Of a stretch of DNA of 64,000 bases, positions 32,544 through 41,885 are shown in pieces. A model generated the notes under the pieces. That model had not been told where the DNA came from. It saw nothing but the letters and a program-made list of their open reading frames with translations, and made no database searches. Positions within the stretch are counted from its first letter, which is position 1; each line of letters starts with the position of its first letter. The translations under genes and the position numbers were made by a program. The stretch comes from Paracoccus tegillarcae (GTDB taxonomy: Bacteria > Pseudomonadota > Alphaproteobacteria > Rhodobacterales > Rhodobacteraceae). The stretch is from NCBI RefSeq assembly GCF_002847305.1, contig NZ_CP025408.1, positions 3,679,001 through 3,743,000 on the forward strand, read 5' to 3'.

Positions 32544-34028
32544 GTGACCATCCAGCCTTCAGCACCGCCCGCAGAACTGGCCGCAGAACTGACGGTCCCG
32601 CAACCGCTGAACCTGATCGGCAATGACTGGGTGCCGGCGGCGTCAGGCCAGGTGATGCCCGTCATATCACCCATCGATGGCGCGGAATTTGCCCAGATCG
32701 CCGACAGCGGCCCCGCGGATGTCGATGCGGCCATCGCTGCGGCACGGTCGGCCTTTGACGGCGGCCCATGGTCGCGGCTAACCGCGACCGAGCGCGGGCG
32801 TATCCTGATGCGTTTCGCACAATTGATCGAAGAGAATGCGGAAACGCTGGCGCGCCTGGAAAGCCGCGACAATGGCAAGCCGATCAAGCAGGCGCGTGCC
32901 GATATGGTGGCAACCGCGCGCTATTTCGAATTCTACGGCGGCGCTGCGGACAAGCTGCATGGCGAGATCATCCCGTTTCTGAACGGGTATAATGTCGAAT
33001 TGCACCGCGAGGCGCATGGCGTGGTCGGCGCGATCATTCCGTGGAACTACCCGGCACAGATCTTTGGCCGAGTGGTCGGTGCGGCGCTGGCCATGGGCAA
33101 TGCGGTCGTGCTGAAACCGGCCGAGGATGCCTGCCTGTCCGTCCTGCGCCTTTCGGATCTGGCCGTGCAGGCGGGGCTGCCGCCGGGGGCGCTGAACATC
33201 GTGACCGGGCGCGGCGAGGTCGCAGGCCGCGCGTTGTCAGAGCATCGCGGCCTTGATTTCATCACCTTTACCGGCTCGCCCGAGGTCGGCGTAATGATCC
33301 AGACGGCGGCCGCGCGGAATTTCATCCCCTGCACGCTGGAACTGGGCGGCAAGTCACCGCAGATCGTCTTTGACGACGCCGATCTGGATGCGGCGCTGCC
33401 CTTTCTGGTCAACGCGATCATCCAGAACGGCGGGCAGACCTGTTCAGCCGGCAGCCGGGTTCTGGTGCAGCGCGCCATTTTCGACAAGGTCGCAACACTC
33501 CTGGCCTCGCGCTTTGCGCAGATCAGCGCGGGCGAGATCGGCGACGATGCCGTGTTGGGGCCGATGATCTCGGCGCGGCAGCAACAGCGGGTCGCGGCCT
33601 ATATCGATGATGCCGGCGCACCCGTGATCGCCCAAGGCAAGATCAGCGGCGATGCGCCCTCGGGCGGCTTCTATATCGCGCCGGTGGTCTTTGGCCCGGT
33701 CGATCCGCAATCGAGGCTGGCGCAGGAAGAGGTCTTTGGCCCGGTCCTGTCGCTGATCCCCTTCGACGACGAGGCCGAGGCGATCCGCATCGCCAATGGC
33801 ACCGATTACGGGCTGGTCGCTGCCATCTGGACACGCGATGGCGGCCGGCAACAGCGCGTGGCCAAGGCGATGCGCTGCGGCCAGGTCTATATCAACACAT
33901 ATGGCGCGGGCGGCGGGGTTGAACTGCCATTCGGTGGCATCCGGAAATCCGGTCATGGCCGCGAAAAGGGTTTTGCCGCGCTGTATGAATTCTCGACGAT
34001 GAAAAGCATCGTGAACCATCATGGATGA
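32544..34028 (+). CDS. NAD(P)-dependent aldehyde dehydrogenase
   Basis: This 494-aa ALDH-superfamily enzyme has catalytic Cys300 in GGQTCSAGSR, general base Glu266 in ELGGKSP, the oxyanion Asn in IIPWNYP, and the cofactor loop FTGSPEVG. It is closest in style to betaine- or gamma-aminobutyraldehyde-type dehydrogenases, but the substrate cannot be fixed. GTG at 32544 has GGGAGG about 10 nt upstream and gives the family length; an ATG at 32508 would add 12 residues. The next gene starts 13 nt downstream, forming an operon with an SDR. Confidence 0.92.
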   Translation: MTIQPSAPPAELAAELTVPQPLNLIGNDWVPAASGQVMPVISPIDGAEFAQIADSGPADVDAAIAAARSAFDGGPWSRLTATERGRILMRFAQLIEENAETLARLESRDNGKPIKQARADMVATARYFEFYGGAADKLHGEIIPFLNGYNVELHREAHGVVGAIIPWNYPAQIFGRVVGAALAMGNAVVLKPAEDACLSVLRLSDLAVQAGLPPGALNIVTGRGEVAGRALSEHRGLDFITFTGSPEVGVMIQTAAARNFIPCTLELGGKSPQIVFDDADLDAALPFLVNAIIQNGGQTCSAGSRVLVQRAIFDKVATLLASRFAQISAGEIGDDAVLGPMISARQQQRVAAYIDDAGAPVIAQGKISGDAPSGGFYIAPVVFGPVDPQSRLAQEEVFGPVLSLIPFDDEAEAIRIANGTDYGLVAAIWTRDGGRQQRVAKAMRCGQVYINTYGAGGGVELPFGGIRKSGHGREKGFAALYEFSTMKSIVNHHG

Positions 34029-34041
34029 GGAAGGCAAGACA

Positions 34042-34791
34042 ATGAGATTACAGGGAAAGACTGCCTTTGTGACGGGCGCTGCGTCGGGCTTTGGCAAGGC
34101 CATCGCCGAAACTTACGCGCGTGAGGGCGCGCGGGTCGCTGTGGTCGATCTGAATGCGGCAGGCGCGCGGGCAGTGGCGGATGACATCGGCAACGGCGCC
34201 ATCGCGGTGACCTGCGACGTCTCGAAGGGCGATCAGGTGGCCGAGGCCGTCAAGGCCACGCAGGACGCGTTTGGCAGCCTTGATATCGTGGTGAACAATG
34301 CCGGCTGGACCAATCCCAATCGTCCGCTGATGGAAACGGATGAGGAAACCTTTCGCAAGATCTATGACATCAACGTGCTGTCGATCTTTCACATGACCAA
34401 GACCTGCGTGCCGATCTGGCGAGAACAGGGCGGCGGCGTGATGATCAATATCGGATCGACCGCAGGCATCCGGCCCCGGCCCGGTCTGACCTGGTACAAT
34501 TCGTCCAAGGGGGCGGTGAACCTGATGACGCGCTCGCTGGCGGTGGAACTGGCGCCTGACAAGATCCGAGTTTGCGGGATCGCGCCGGTCATGGGCGTGA
34601 CCGGGCTGCTGGAACAATTCATGGGGGTGCCTGACACGCCCGAAAATCGTGAAAAATTCGTCGCCACGATCCCGATGGGACGGCTGTCCGAGCCACGCGA
34701 CATCGCCAATGCGGCGCTGTATCTGGCATCGGACGAGGCCGACTTTATCACCGGCGTGATTCTGGAGGTCGATGGCGGTCGGACCATCTGA
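34042..34791 (+). CDS. Short-chain dehydrogenase/reductase (3-oxoacyl-ACP reductase-like)
   Basis: This 249-aa classical SDR has the cofactor motif TGAASGFG near residue 12, NNAGWT near 86, a catalytic Ser after INIGST, and Y152-x-x-x-K156 in WYNSSK. The C-terminal DVDGGRTI-like end (LEVDGGRTI) is typical. ATG at 34042 is preceded by GAGGAAGG at 7 nt. It pairs with the aldehyde dehydrogenase upstream, suggesting stepwise alcohol to aldehyde to acid oxidation of an unknown substrate. Confidence 0.9.
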   Translation: MRLQGKTAFVTGAASGFGKAIAETYAREGARVAVVDLNAAGARAVADDIGNGAIAVTCDVSKGDQVAEAVKATQDAFGSLDIVVNNAGWTNPNRPLMETDEETFRKIYDINVLSIFHMTKTCVPIWREQGGGVMINIGSTAGIRPRPGLTWYNSSKGAVNLMTRSLAVELAPDKIRVCGIAPVMGVTGLLEQFMGVPDTPENREKFVATIPMGRLSEPRDIANAALYLASDEADFITGVILEVDGGRTI

Positions 34792-34878
34792 CGACCGGCA
34801 GGCGGGCTGCTACTGCGACGCTGTCATAGTGGCCGCTTGCCACCGCGCGATGTTGTCTGGCCCGTCACCTGTCCTGGA

Positions 34879-35787
34879 TCATTCCCCCGGCCTGACCACG
34901 CTATCGGCCGGCCTGCGCTTGCGGCGGCCCAGCACGGCCTCTCGCCACATCGCATAGGCGCCTGCGACGGCGATTACGCCGGCGCCGGCCAAAGTCCAGC
35001 CATCGGGCCGCTCGCCCAGCACCAGTGCTGCCAGAATCAGCGCAAAGACCAGCCGCAGATAGCGGAACGGCGCGATCACCGAGACCTGACCGATCCGCGT
35101 CGACGCCAGCATCGCCGCGTAACCCGCAGCACCGATCAGCACCGCCCCCAGCAATTGTCCGGTCTGAGCGGCCGCCGGTATCACCAGACCCTGCCCGCCC
35201 AGCAGCGTCAGCAAGACGCCGCCCGGCACAAACATCGCATAGGCCGCCGCCGATAATTGGTCCGAGGGCACATGTGCGGGCACCAACCGCGTGATCAGGT
35301 CGCGCATGGCCAGCCCGGCCACCCCAACCACCGCCAGCAGCGAGGCTGGCTGGAACGCTTCGGTTCCGGGCCGCAGGATCATCAGCACCCCGACAAAACC
35401 CAGCAGCACCGAAAGCCAGCGCCGCCAGCCGACCGGCTCGCCCAGAAAAACCGCACCACCCATAACCAGCGCCAGTGGCAGTGTCTGCAGGATCGCCGAG
35501 GTCGATGACAGGTCGGTCATCGCCAGTGCAGCAACAAAGCAGAACCCGCCTATCAACTCGCCCAGTGTTCGCAGGATAACGGCGGGCATCATCAGCGCGC
35601 GCGTCCAGAACCGCAGCCCCCGACGCCGCAGCAGCGCGGTGAAGATCAAAGCCCCAAGCGCCCCGAACATCGCCAGCATCTGCGGCACGGGCAGATGCGC
35701 CGATAGCAGTTTCAGAAACAGGTCCTCGACGGCAAACAGCGCCATGCCCAGTATCATCAGAAGCGCTGCTCGGGAATTGTCGGTCAA
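34879..35787 (-). CDS. EamA/DMT family transporter
   Basis: This 302-aa protein has about ten TM helices arranged as two EamA repeats (the first starting LLMILGMALFAVEDLFLKLL, the second near residue 150). It is a drug/metabolite transporter family member, usually exporting amino acids or metabolites. The short cytoplasmic tail is basic (GRRKRRP). The ATG overlaps the stop of the HAD hydrolase gene upstream by 4 nt, so both are one transcript. Confidence 0.9.
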   Translation of the reverse strand: MTDNSRAALLMILGMALFAVEDLFLKLLSAHLPVPQMLAMFGALGALIFTALLRRRGLRFWTRALMMPAVILRTLGELIGGFCFVAALAMTDLSSTSAILQTLPLALVMGGAVFLGEPVGWRRWLSVLLGFVGVLMILRPGTEAFQPASLLAVVGVAGLAMRDLITRLVPAHVPSDQLSAAAYAMFVPGGVLLTLLGGQGLVIPAAAQTGQLLGAVLIGAAGYAAMLASTRIGQVSVIAPFRYLRLVFALILAALVLGERPDGWTLAGAGVIAVAGAYAMWREAVLGRRKRRPADSVVRPGE

Positions 35788-36470
35788 CAGCCCAGCCTTT
35801 CGATCAGCCCCGGCACATCGGTGATCCGTTCTAAACGGTGAAACCGCGTATGATCGGGATCGTCGCCTTGCTCAAGCGCCCAGGTCAGGGCATGCGGCAC
35901 CAGCGCCGCGTGGCCACCCGCCTGCAGCACCGGCAAGATATCCGAATTCACCGAATTGCCGACCATCAGGAACCGATCAGCCGCAATCCCGTGCCGCGCG
36001 AAGACCGCTGCATAGGCCTCGGGCGTTTTGTGCTGGACGATCTCGATTGCGTCGAAATGCTGGGCCAGCCCTGACAGCGCAATCTTGCGTTCCTGATCCA
36101 GCACGTCGCCCTTGGTGATCAGGATACGAGGGTGATCTGTGAGGCCCGTCACCACATCGGCGGCCCCCTCGATCAGATGTACCGGATGGGCCAGCATCTC
36201 TTGTCCCATCTCGAGAATGCGCGCGATTGCAGCGCCCGGCAGTTGGCGGTCGGTCAGATCCAGGGCGGTTTGCACCATCGACAGCATGAACCCCTTGATC
36301 CCATAGCCATAGAGGTCAAGATTGCGTCGTTCGGTGTCGTAAAGATGTTCGGCGATCCGGTCCGGTGTGGCATATCCGTTCAGCAGTTCGGCAAAGCCAG
36401 CCTGAGTCGTGCGGAAAAACGTCTCGTTTTCCCACAGCGTATCGTCCGCGTCGAAACCGATCCACTCCAT
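35784..36470 (-). CDS. HAD family hydrolase
   Basis: This 228-aa phosphatase-type protein has motif I FDADDTLWENE (nucleophile Asp in DxDxT) at residues 5-15, motif II/III LITKGD with a following Lys, and motif IV FLMVGNSVNSDILPVLQAGG. It resembles pyrimidine-5'-nucleotidase YjjG-like HAD proteins; the substrate is not readable. ATG at 36470 starts the motif region; the upstream open frame to 36542 runs into the divergent HMA gene. It is co-transcribed with the DMT transporter. Confidence 0.88.
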   Translation of the reverse strand: MEWIGFDADDTLWENETFFRTTQAGFAELLNGYATPDRIAEHLYDTERRNLDLYGYGIKGFMLSMVQTALDLTDRQLPGAAIARILEMGQEMLAHPVHLIEGAADVVTGLTDHPRILITKGDVLDQERKIALSGLAQHFDAIEIVQHKTPEAYAAVFARHGIAADRFLMVGNSVNSDILPVLQAGGHAALVPHALTWALEQGDDPDHTRFHRLERITDVPGLIERLGC

Positions 36471-36519
36471 CCGCCCGGTGTGGCCCCACTGCCGGGCGCG
36501 GTCAAGCAAAGGAAAGCCG

Positions 36520-36705
36520 ATGAAATTCACCGTCCCCGACATGAGCTGCGGTCATTGCAAGACCGCTATCGAAGAGGCCGTCGCAGAGGCCGGCGGCACA
36601 GCGCAGGTCGATCTGCAGCAGAAAAGCGTCGAGGTCGATGGCATAGGTGCCACTCAGGCCGAGGCAGCGATTCGCGGCGCTGGTTACGCGCCAGAACCGG
36701 CCTGA
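36520..36705 (+). CDS. Heavy-metal-associated (HMA) domain protein, CopZ-like
   Basis: This 61-aa ferredoxin-like protein carries the metal-binding MSCGHC motif (Cys10 and Cys13). Such proteins bind Cu(I) and deliver it to a P-type ATPase, though none is nearby. ATG at 36520 follows AAAGGAAAG. It is divergent from the HAD gene (49-bp gap). Confidence 0.9.
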   Translation: MKFTVPDMSCGHCKTAIEEAVAEAGGTAQVDLQQKSVEVDGIGATQAEAAIRGAGYAPEPA

Positions 36706-36762
36706 CACAAGATATGGCGATGCCAGGGTGCGCGCCGCGTTGATCTGCTCACATCTGTTTGA

Positions 36763-36791
36763 TTGAGCCAGCTTAACCATTTTGCTATATA
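36763..36791 (+). promoter_or_regulatory. Candidate sigma70 promoter for the exported protein and sirtuin genes
   Basis: TTGAGC (36763-36768) and TATATA (36786-36791) are spaced exactly 17 bp apart within an AT-rich patch. This predicts a leader of about 75 nt before the ATG at 36873. Confidence 0.5.
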
Positions 36792-36872
36792 TGGGGTCTA
36801 GAATGGTGTCGCATCAGATGGGCAATCAAACCCACGGGACATCCGGACCGAGGAATCGAGGAGACAGACCCA

Positions 36873-37175
36873 ATGTTCAACCGCTTTATCATCGCGGCGG
36901 CAGCCGTCGTGTTGACCACGCCGCTGGCCATGGCCGGCCCCATCGACAGCGCCTGCGTCCGCTCGGACCGTGCGCGCGGCAACGCACCGCTTTGCGGCTG
37001 CATCCAGCAGGTCGCCAACCAGACCCTGTCGCGTTCGGATCAGCGTCGTGCCGCAAGCTTCTTCAAAGAGCCTCACAGGGCACAAGAAGTGCGCATGTCC
37101 AAAAGCAACGCCGACAACGCCTTCTGGGCGCGCTACAAGCGCTTTGCCGGCACGGCCGAGGCGTATTGCCGCTAG
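36873..37175 (+). CDS. Small exported conserved protein
   Basis: This 100-aa protein has a signal peptide (FIIAAAAVVLTTPLAMA, cleavage near residue 21) and a mature domain with four Cys (DSACVRS, LCGCIQQ, AYCR end). Similar proteins are conserved in Rhodobacteraceae and, as I recall, sometimes carry a database label of arginine transporter that nothing in this sequence supports. Start ATG has GAGGAG at 9 nt. The stop is 10 nt before the sirtuin start. Confidence 0.82.
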   Translation: MFNRFIIAAAAVVLTTPLAMAGPIDSACVRSDRARGNAPLCGCIQQVANQTLSRSDQRRAASFFKEPHRAQEVRMSKSNADNAFWARYKRFAGTAEAYCR

Positions 37176-37185
37176 GCCAGCCGCC

Positions 37186-37860
37186 TTGCGGATTACCGTC
37201 CTGACCGGCGCGGGAATTTCCGCTGAAAGCGGGCTTGCGACCTTTCGCGGCGATGATGGCCTGTGGGAAAACCATCGGGTCGAGGATGTCGCCACACCGC
37301 AGGCCTTTATCCGCGACCCGGTGCTGGTTCATCGTTTCTATAACCAGCGCAGGGCAAATCTGGCCAGGGTCGATCCTAACGCGGCGCATCATGCGCTGGC
37401 CCAGCTGGCCCGCATGCACGACCTGACCCTCGTCACCCAGAACGTCGACAATCTGCACGAACGCGGTGGCAGCCCGGACGTGATCCACATGCATGGTGAA
37501 CTGAACCGCGCCCTCTGCGCCGCTTGCGATCACAGATGGGATGCACCGGCGCTGATGCACCGGGCGGATCCCTGCCCTGCCTGCGGCCAGACCGCGACCC
37601 GCCCCGATATCGTCTGGTTCGGCGAAATGCCCTATCACATGGAACGCATCTGGGCGGCACTGGAACAATCCGATCTGTTCGCTGCCATCGGCACCTCCGG
37701 CAATGTCTACCCTGCCGCAGGTTTCGCCCAGCACGCCGCGCGGATGGGCACGCGCTGCTTTGAACTGAACCTCGCTGACAGCGCCAATGCCCGCGATTTC
37801 GACCAGCGGATCACCGGCCCGGCCAGCCAGACCGTCCCCGAATGGATCGCGTCGCTATAA
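37186..37860 (+). CDS. cobB: NAD-dependent protein deacylase (Sir2/CobB class)
   Basis: This 224-aa sirtuin removes acyl groups from lysines using NAD. Motifs are TVLTGAGISAESGLATFRG near residue 4, TQNVDNLHERGG, the catalytic His in HMHGEL, and a zinc site made by CAAC and CPAC. The frame is open upstream to 36970 inside the preceding gene, but homology begins at the TTG at 37186, ten bases after the preceding stop, with AGG upstream. It is probably co-transcribed with the small exported protein. Confidence 0.88.
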   Translation: MRITVLTGAGISAESGLATFRGDDGLWENHRVEDVATPQAFIRDPVLVHRFYNQRRANLARVDPNAAHHALAQLARMHDLTLVTQNVDNLHERGGSPDVIHMHGELNRALCAACDHRWDAPALMHRADPCPACGQTATRPDIVWFGEMPYHMERIWAALEQSDLFAAIGTSGNVYPAAGFAQHAARMGTRCFELNLADSANARDFDQRITGPASQTVPEWIASL

Positions 37861-37894
37861 GGATCAGCGGCCGAAACTGCCCCTATCGATGCCG

Positions 37895-37920
37895 CCGGGG
37901 GTCCGGGGGGCGTCCCCCGG
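37895..37920. repeat. GC-rich alternative hairpin after cobB
   Basis: CCCCCGG at 37914-37920 can pair with either of two upstream CCGGGGG copies (37895-37901 or 37903-37909), giving 7-bp stems. No T tract follows, so it is not a standard intrinsic terminator. It lies between the sirtuin stop and the cobalamin riboswitch. Confidence 0.4.
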
Positions 37921-37991
37921 CCATCGCGGGACGCAAGGCGCCCCCGATAATCCTTGCGCCACGCCCGACCATCCGTTAACCCCGCCCTTGC

Positions 37992-38160
37992 CTCGGTTCC
38001 GGGCTTAAAACCCGGTGAAAAGGGAACGCGGTGTAACTCCGCGGCTGCCCCCGCAACTGTAAGCGGATAGCGAGGCCGGAAATGTCACTGTCCGCACAGC
38101 GGATGGGAAGACCCGGCCAGAGCTGTGACCCGCGAAGTCAGGAGACCTGCCAAGGCCATC
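37992..38160 (+). promoter_or_regulatory. Cobalamin (AdoCbl) riboswitch
   Basis: The conserved core is present: GGGAA followed by GCGGTG, CTGCCCCCGCAACTGTAAGC, a GAAGACCCGG segment, and the B12 box GTCAGGAGACCTGCC at 38138-38152. It lies about 130 nt upstream of the btuB ATG, so high cobalamin is expected to shut off expression of the btuBFCD operon, probably by masking the ribosome-binding site. Ends are approximate. Confidence 0.95.
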
Positions 38161-38288
38161 ACCCTGACCGCATGCGTGGGGCATGTGCGAAACGGTTTTT
38201 CCGTCGTGGTGGTTACCAAACCGTCCGGCGAAATCTTTCCCGGATATCACACAACCCGCCCGGATCAGGGGCGACCGGAAAGAATGAC

Positions 38289-40112
38289 ATGACCAGACCA
38301 TTGCACCTGCTGATTGCCACCACTGCGCTTGGGTCAGCCGTCCTGCCCGCCGCCGCGCAGGAAGCCAGCACGCCTTATATGCTGCCAGAGATCACCATCC
38401 TCGCCGCCGGAGAGACGACCGATCTGGACCGCTCCGGCAGTTCAGTTTCTGTAGTCGAGGGCTACGCGCTGCAAACGCCGGCACGCCCGGTCTCGGCTGT
38501 CTTGCAGGACATGCCGGGTGTGACGGTCCGTCGATCGGGCCCGCTTGGCACCACGGCCTCGGTGTCTGTGCGCGGCGCACCGGGCCAATATGTGCCAGTG
38601 CTGATCGACGGCATCGACGTCAGTGACCCTGCGGCCGGCCAGCCCTCTTTCGACTTCGGTGGCCTCACCGGAACCGGCATTGGTCGGATAGAACTGCTGC
38701 GCGGTGCACAGTCAGCGCTTTACGGATCGCGCGCCGTGTCGGGCATTGTCGATATCCGCAGCCTGCGCCCGACCGAGGATGGGTTTCACCACAGCTTCGG
38801 CATCGAGGCCGGCAGCTACGACACCTTGGCCGCCAGCTATGGCCTGACCTATCGCGATGCAGCGACCGAACTGGCCTTTTCCGCCAGCCGGATCAAGACC
38901 GATGGCTTCTCGGCCCGCGACGAGAATGACGGCAATTTCGAGACAGACGGATACGACGCCACCCGCCTCAGTTTCTATGCGGCCCGCCATATCGACGACC
39001 AGACCACCATTGGCCTGAACGGCTTTTCGACCGACAGCACCGGAAATTTCGACGAGTTTGGCGGCGATACTTTTGGCACGCCGGGTGACGAATTCAACAC
39101 GCTCAAGGCCTACGGCCTGCGCGCATTCGCCGAATTCACCACCGGATCGGTTGAACACGATCTTTCGCTCACGCGCTATCGCAGCGACCGGATCAGCAGT
39201 TCGAACGGGGTTGCCGATGCGTTCGACGGCACCCGCACCAAGCTAAGCTGGCAGGGCGCAACCGATATCGGTGCGGCAGGCGGCAGGCTGATCTTTGGTG
39301 CCGACCGCGAGAAGGAAAAGGCAGAGGGCAATGGCGAGGCGACCTTGACCGGTGCATTCGCAGAAATCGCGATGCCATTTGGCCCGGACGTCGACGTAAA
39401 CCTTTCAGTGCGCCGTGATGATCATTCGCGCTTTGGTGGTTTCACCTCTGCCCGCATGTCCGGTGTCTGGCGCGCTCGGCCTGACCTTCTGGTTCGTGCC
39501 TCGGTCGGCAACGGCTTTCGTGCGCCTTCGCTCTATGAACTGTTCGGTCCTTTCGGCGATGCGTCGCTGGAACGCGAGGACAGTTTGAGCGCCGAATTGG
39601 GCGTTGAAAAGCGTTGGGGCGACGACGCCCATCTGCGCGCCACAGCATTCTTGCTCAATGCCGACAACATGATCGGTTGGGATGATCGCGGGACCGACGA
39701 CTGGTCCGACGATGGCTATAATCAGGTCGAGGGCAAATCGCGCCGCCGCGGCGTCGAGATCGACGGACGTTACGCCCTTGCTGAACGGTTCTCGCTGACG
39801 GGCGCCTATACCTATACCGACAACGTCGACTCGACGGGCTGGGCCGATGTCGCCGAACATGTGCTGACGCTTGGCGCAGAAACCACCTTCGCCACCGGCA
39901 CCGTAGCCGGTCTGAGCCTGCATCACGAGGCCGACCGCGCGCTAGATCTGCCCAGCTTTGCCACGGTCGATCTTAGCCTGTCTCACCCGCTCACCGATCA
40001 GGCGACGGGCTATATTCGGGTCGAGAACCTGCTGGACCGCGAATATCAGCTTAACGATGGCTACGGCACCTCGGACCGCGCATTTTATGTCGGGCTTCGT
40101 GCGGGTTTCTAA
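38289..40112 (+). CDS. btuB: TonB-dependent vitamin B12 receptor
   Basis: This 607-aa outer membrane receptor imports cobalamin. It has a signal peptide (to AAAQ near residue 25), a plug domain (VSVVEGYALQTPARPVSAVL, then GVTVRRSGPLGTTASVSVRG and LLRGAQSALYGSRAVSG) and a beta-barrel ending in an aromatic C-terminus (FYVGLRAGF). It is controlled by the upstream cobalamin riboswitch. ATG at 38289 is preceded by GGAAAG; the longer open frame runs back through the riboswitch. It overlaps btuF. Confidence 0.95.
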   Translation: MTRPLHLLIATTALGSAVLPAAAQEASTPYMLPEITILAAGETTDLDRSGSSVSVVEGYALQTPARPVSAVLQDMPGVTVRRSGPLGTTASVSVRGAPGQYVPVLIDGIDVSDPAAGQPSFDFGGLTGTGIGRIELLRGAQSALYGSRAVSGIVDIRSLRPTEDGFHHSFGIEAGSYDTLAASYGLTYRDAATELAFSASRIKTDGFSARDENDGNFETDGYDATRLSFYAARHIDDQTTIGLNGFSTDSTGNFDEFGGDTFGTPGDEFNTLKAYGLRAFAEFTTGSVEHDLSLTRYRSDRISSSNGVADAFDGTRTKLSWQGATDIGAAGGRLIFGADREKEKAEGNGEATLTGAFAEIAMPFGPDVDVNLSVRRDDHSRFGGFTSARMSGVWRARPDLLVRASVGNGFRAPSLYELFGPFGDASLEREDSLSAELGVEKRWGDDAHLRATAFLLNADNMIGWDDRGTDDWSDDGYNQVEGKSRRRGVEIDGRYALAERFSLTGAYTYTDNVDSTGWADVAEHVLTLGAETTFATGTVAGLSLHHEADRALDLPSFATVDLSLSHPLTDQATGYIRVENLLDREYQLNDGYGTSDRAFYVGLRAGF

Positions 40113-40899
40113 ATACATAGGGGTTGTGGCGGCGGCACTGTTGGCTGCCGCCATTCCTGCCGGGGCCGCACCGCCCGAACGGGTGGTGTCGATGAACCTG
40201 TGCACCGACCAGATGGCAATGCTGCTGGCCGCACCGGGGCAACTGGTATCGGTCAGTGATCTGGCCAGCGATCCGCGAATGTCCCCGATGGCAGAAGAGG
40301 CCGGTAAATATCAGCCGAATTACGGCCGCGCCGAGGAAATCTATCTGATGCAGCCGGATCTGGTGATCGCGGGCCAGTTCACCTCGGGTCCAAGCGTGGC
40401 CATGCTGCGCAGGCTTGGTATCCGGGTCGAAGTGCTACCGCCCGCCGAGGATTTTCAGGCGATCCGCGATGAGCTTGCGCTGGTCGGCGAATGGCTGGGC
40501 CGCGATGAACAGGCCGCGACGCTGATCTCGCAGTTCGATACCCGGCTGGCCACGCTGAGCACTGCGACGGCGCGCGGGCGCGCCGCGCTTTATTACGCCA
40601 ATGGCTTTACCTCGGGGCCGGCAACCCTGGCCGGCGCGATCATCGAGACAGCGGGCTATGACAACATCGCGGCCGATTACGGGATCGAGACCACCACCGC
40701 CTTGCCCATGGAACTGCTGGTCATGGCCGAGCCTGACCGCCTGGTGACGGGCGCGAAGTGGCCCGGTCAGTCGCGCTCTGAGGCGGTTCTGGACCATCCG
40801 GCGCTGGTCCATGCCGCACCGGGGCTGGCCGAGGTCACAGATCGCGATTGGGTTTGCGGCACCCCCTATGTGCTGAACGCCATCGAGGCGCTGCAATGA
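40087..40899 (+). CDS. btuF: Cobalamin ABC transporter substrate-binding protein
   Basis: This periplasmic binding protein of about 270 aa has a signal sequence (VVAAALLAAAIPAGAA) and the helical-backbone fold of class III proteins: RVVSMNLCTDQMAMLL, LMQPDLVIAGQF, IETAGYDNIAADYG. The ATG at 40087 overlaps btuB by 26 nt; GTG at 40099 (14-nt overlap) is equally plausible. The stop overlaps btuC (ATGA). Riboswitch context identifies cobalamin as substrate. Confidence 0.9.
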   Translation: MSGFVRVSKYIGVVAAALLAAAIPAGAAPPERVVSMNLCTDQMAMLLAAPGQLVSVSDLASDPRMSPMAEEAGKYQPNYGRAEEIYLMQPDLVIAGQFTSGPSVAMLRRLGIRVEVLPPAEDFQAIRDELALVGEWLGRDEQAATLISQFDTRLATLSTATARGRAALYYANGFTSGPATLAGAIIETAGYDNIAADYGIETTTALPMELLVMAEPDRLVTGAKWPGQSRSEAVLDHPALVHAAPGLAEVTDRDWVCGTPYVLNAIEALQ

Positions 40900-41885
40900 G
40901 CCGCCTGATGATCGCCCTGACGCTGCTGGTCGCATTGCTGTTCATCCTGTCGCTCACCACCGGTCCGGCGGGCATCGGCCTGACAGAGGGGCTGCATGCG
41001 CTGATCCTTGGCGGTGATGGTCCCATGCCGATCGTCATGCGCGAAATCCGTCTGCCCCGCGCGATCCTGGGTCTGGCGGTGGGTGCCGGGCTGGGCCTGT
41101 CGGGCGCAGCCTTGCAGGGCTATCTGCGCAACCCTTTGGCCGAACCGGGGCTGATCGGTGTTTCCGGCATGGCTGCACTTGGCGCGGTCATCGCCATCCA
41201 TAGCGGCCTGTCTGCCAGCGCCGCCCTGGGCCTGCCGCTGCTGGCACTGGCGGGTGCTGCGATTGGCGTCGGCGTGCTGATGCTGCTGGCAGGACCGCGC
41301 GGCGGATCGGTCACGCTGATCCTGGCAGGTATCGCGCTGTCAGCACTGGCCGGGGCCGGCACGCAGCTGATGCTGAACCTGTCGCCCAATCCCTATGCCG
41401 CGAATGAGATCGTGTTCTGGCTGATGGGGTCGCTGGCCGACCGCTCGATGGTGCATGTGGGTCTGGCATTGCCGCCGATGATCCTGGGCGCGCTGATCCT
41501 GCTGCGCAGCGGTCGGGCGCTGGATGCGCTGACGCTTGGCGAAAGTGCCGCCGCTGCGATGGGCGTGTCGCCAGGGCGGTTGCGTTGGCTGCTGGTGTTC
41601 GGCGTTGCCCTGATCGTCGGGCCGGCCACGGCGGTCGCGGGCGCCATCGGCTTTGTCGGTCTGGTGGTGCCCCATATCCTGCGCCCGTTGGTCGGCGCGC
41701 GGCCCTCGCGCCTGCTTCCCGCCTCGGCTCTGGGCGGGGGCGCGATGGTGTTGGCCGCCGATATCGCCGTTCGGCTGATCATGCCTGAACGTGATCTCAA
41801 GCTGGGGGTGTTGACCGCATTGGTCGGCGCGCCGCTGTTTTTGCATCTGATCTGGAAGACGCGATCGCGCGGAGGTCTGGGATGA
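40896..41885 (+). CDS. btuC: Cobalamin ABC transporter permease
   Basis: This 329-aa FecCD-family permease has about ten TM helices. Family blocks include RLPRAILGLAVGAGLGLSGAALQGYLRNPLAEPGLIG, LMGSLADRS, and GAIGFVGLVVPHILRPLVG, which contacts the ATPase. The ATG overlaps the btuF stop and its own stop overlaps btuD, both ATGA junctions. Confidence 0.95.
   Translation: MSRLMIALTLLVALLFILSLTTGPAGIGLTEGLHALILGGDGPMPIVMREIRLPRAILGLAVGAGLGLSGAALQGYLRNPLAEPGLIGVSGMAALGAVIAIHSGLSASAALGLPLLALAGAAIGVGVLMLLAGPRGGSVTLILAGIALSALAGAGTQLMLNLSPNPYAANEIVFWLMGSLADRSMVHVGLALPPMILGALILLRSGRALDALTLGESAAAAMGVSPGRLRWLLVFGVALIVGPATAVAGAIGFVGLVVPHILRPLVGARPSRLLPASALGGGAMVLAADIAVRLIMPERDLKLGVLTALVGAPLFLHLIWKTRSRGGLG

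Noticed and set aside
37895..37920. GC-rich hairpin considered as an intrinsic terminator for cobB
   Set aside because: No T tract follows either possible stem, so it was listed only as a repeat.
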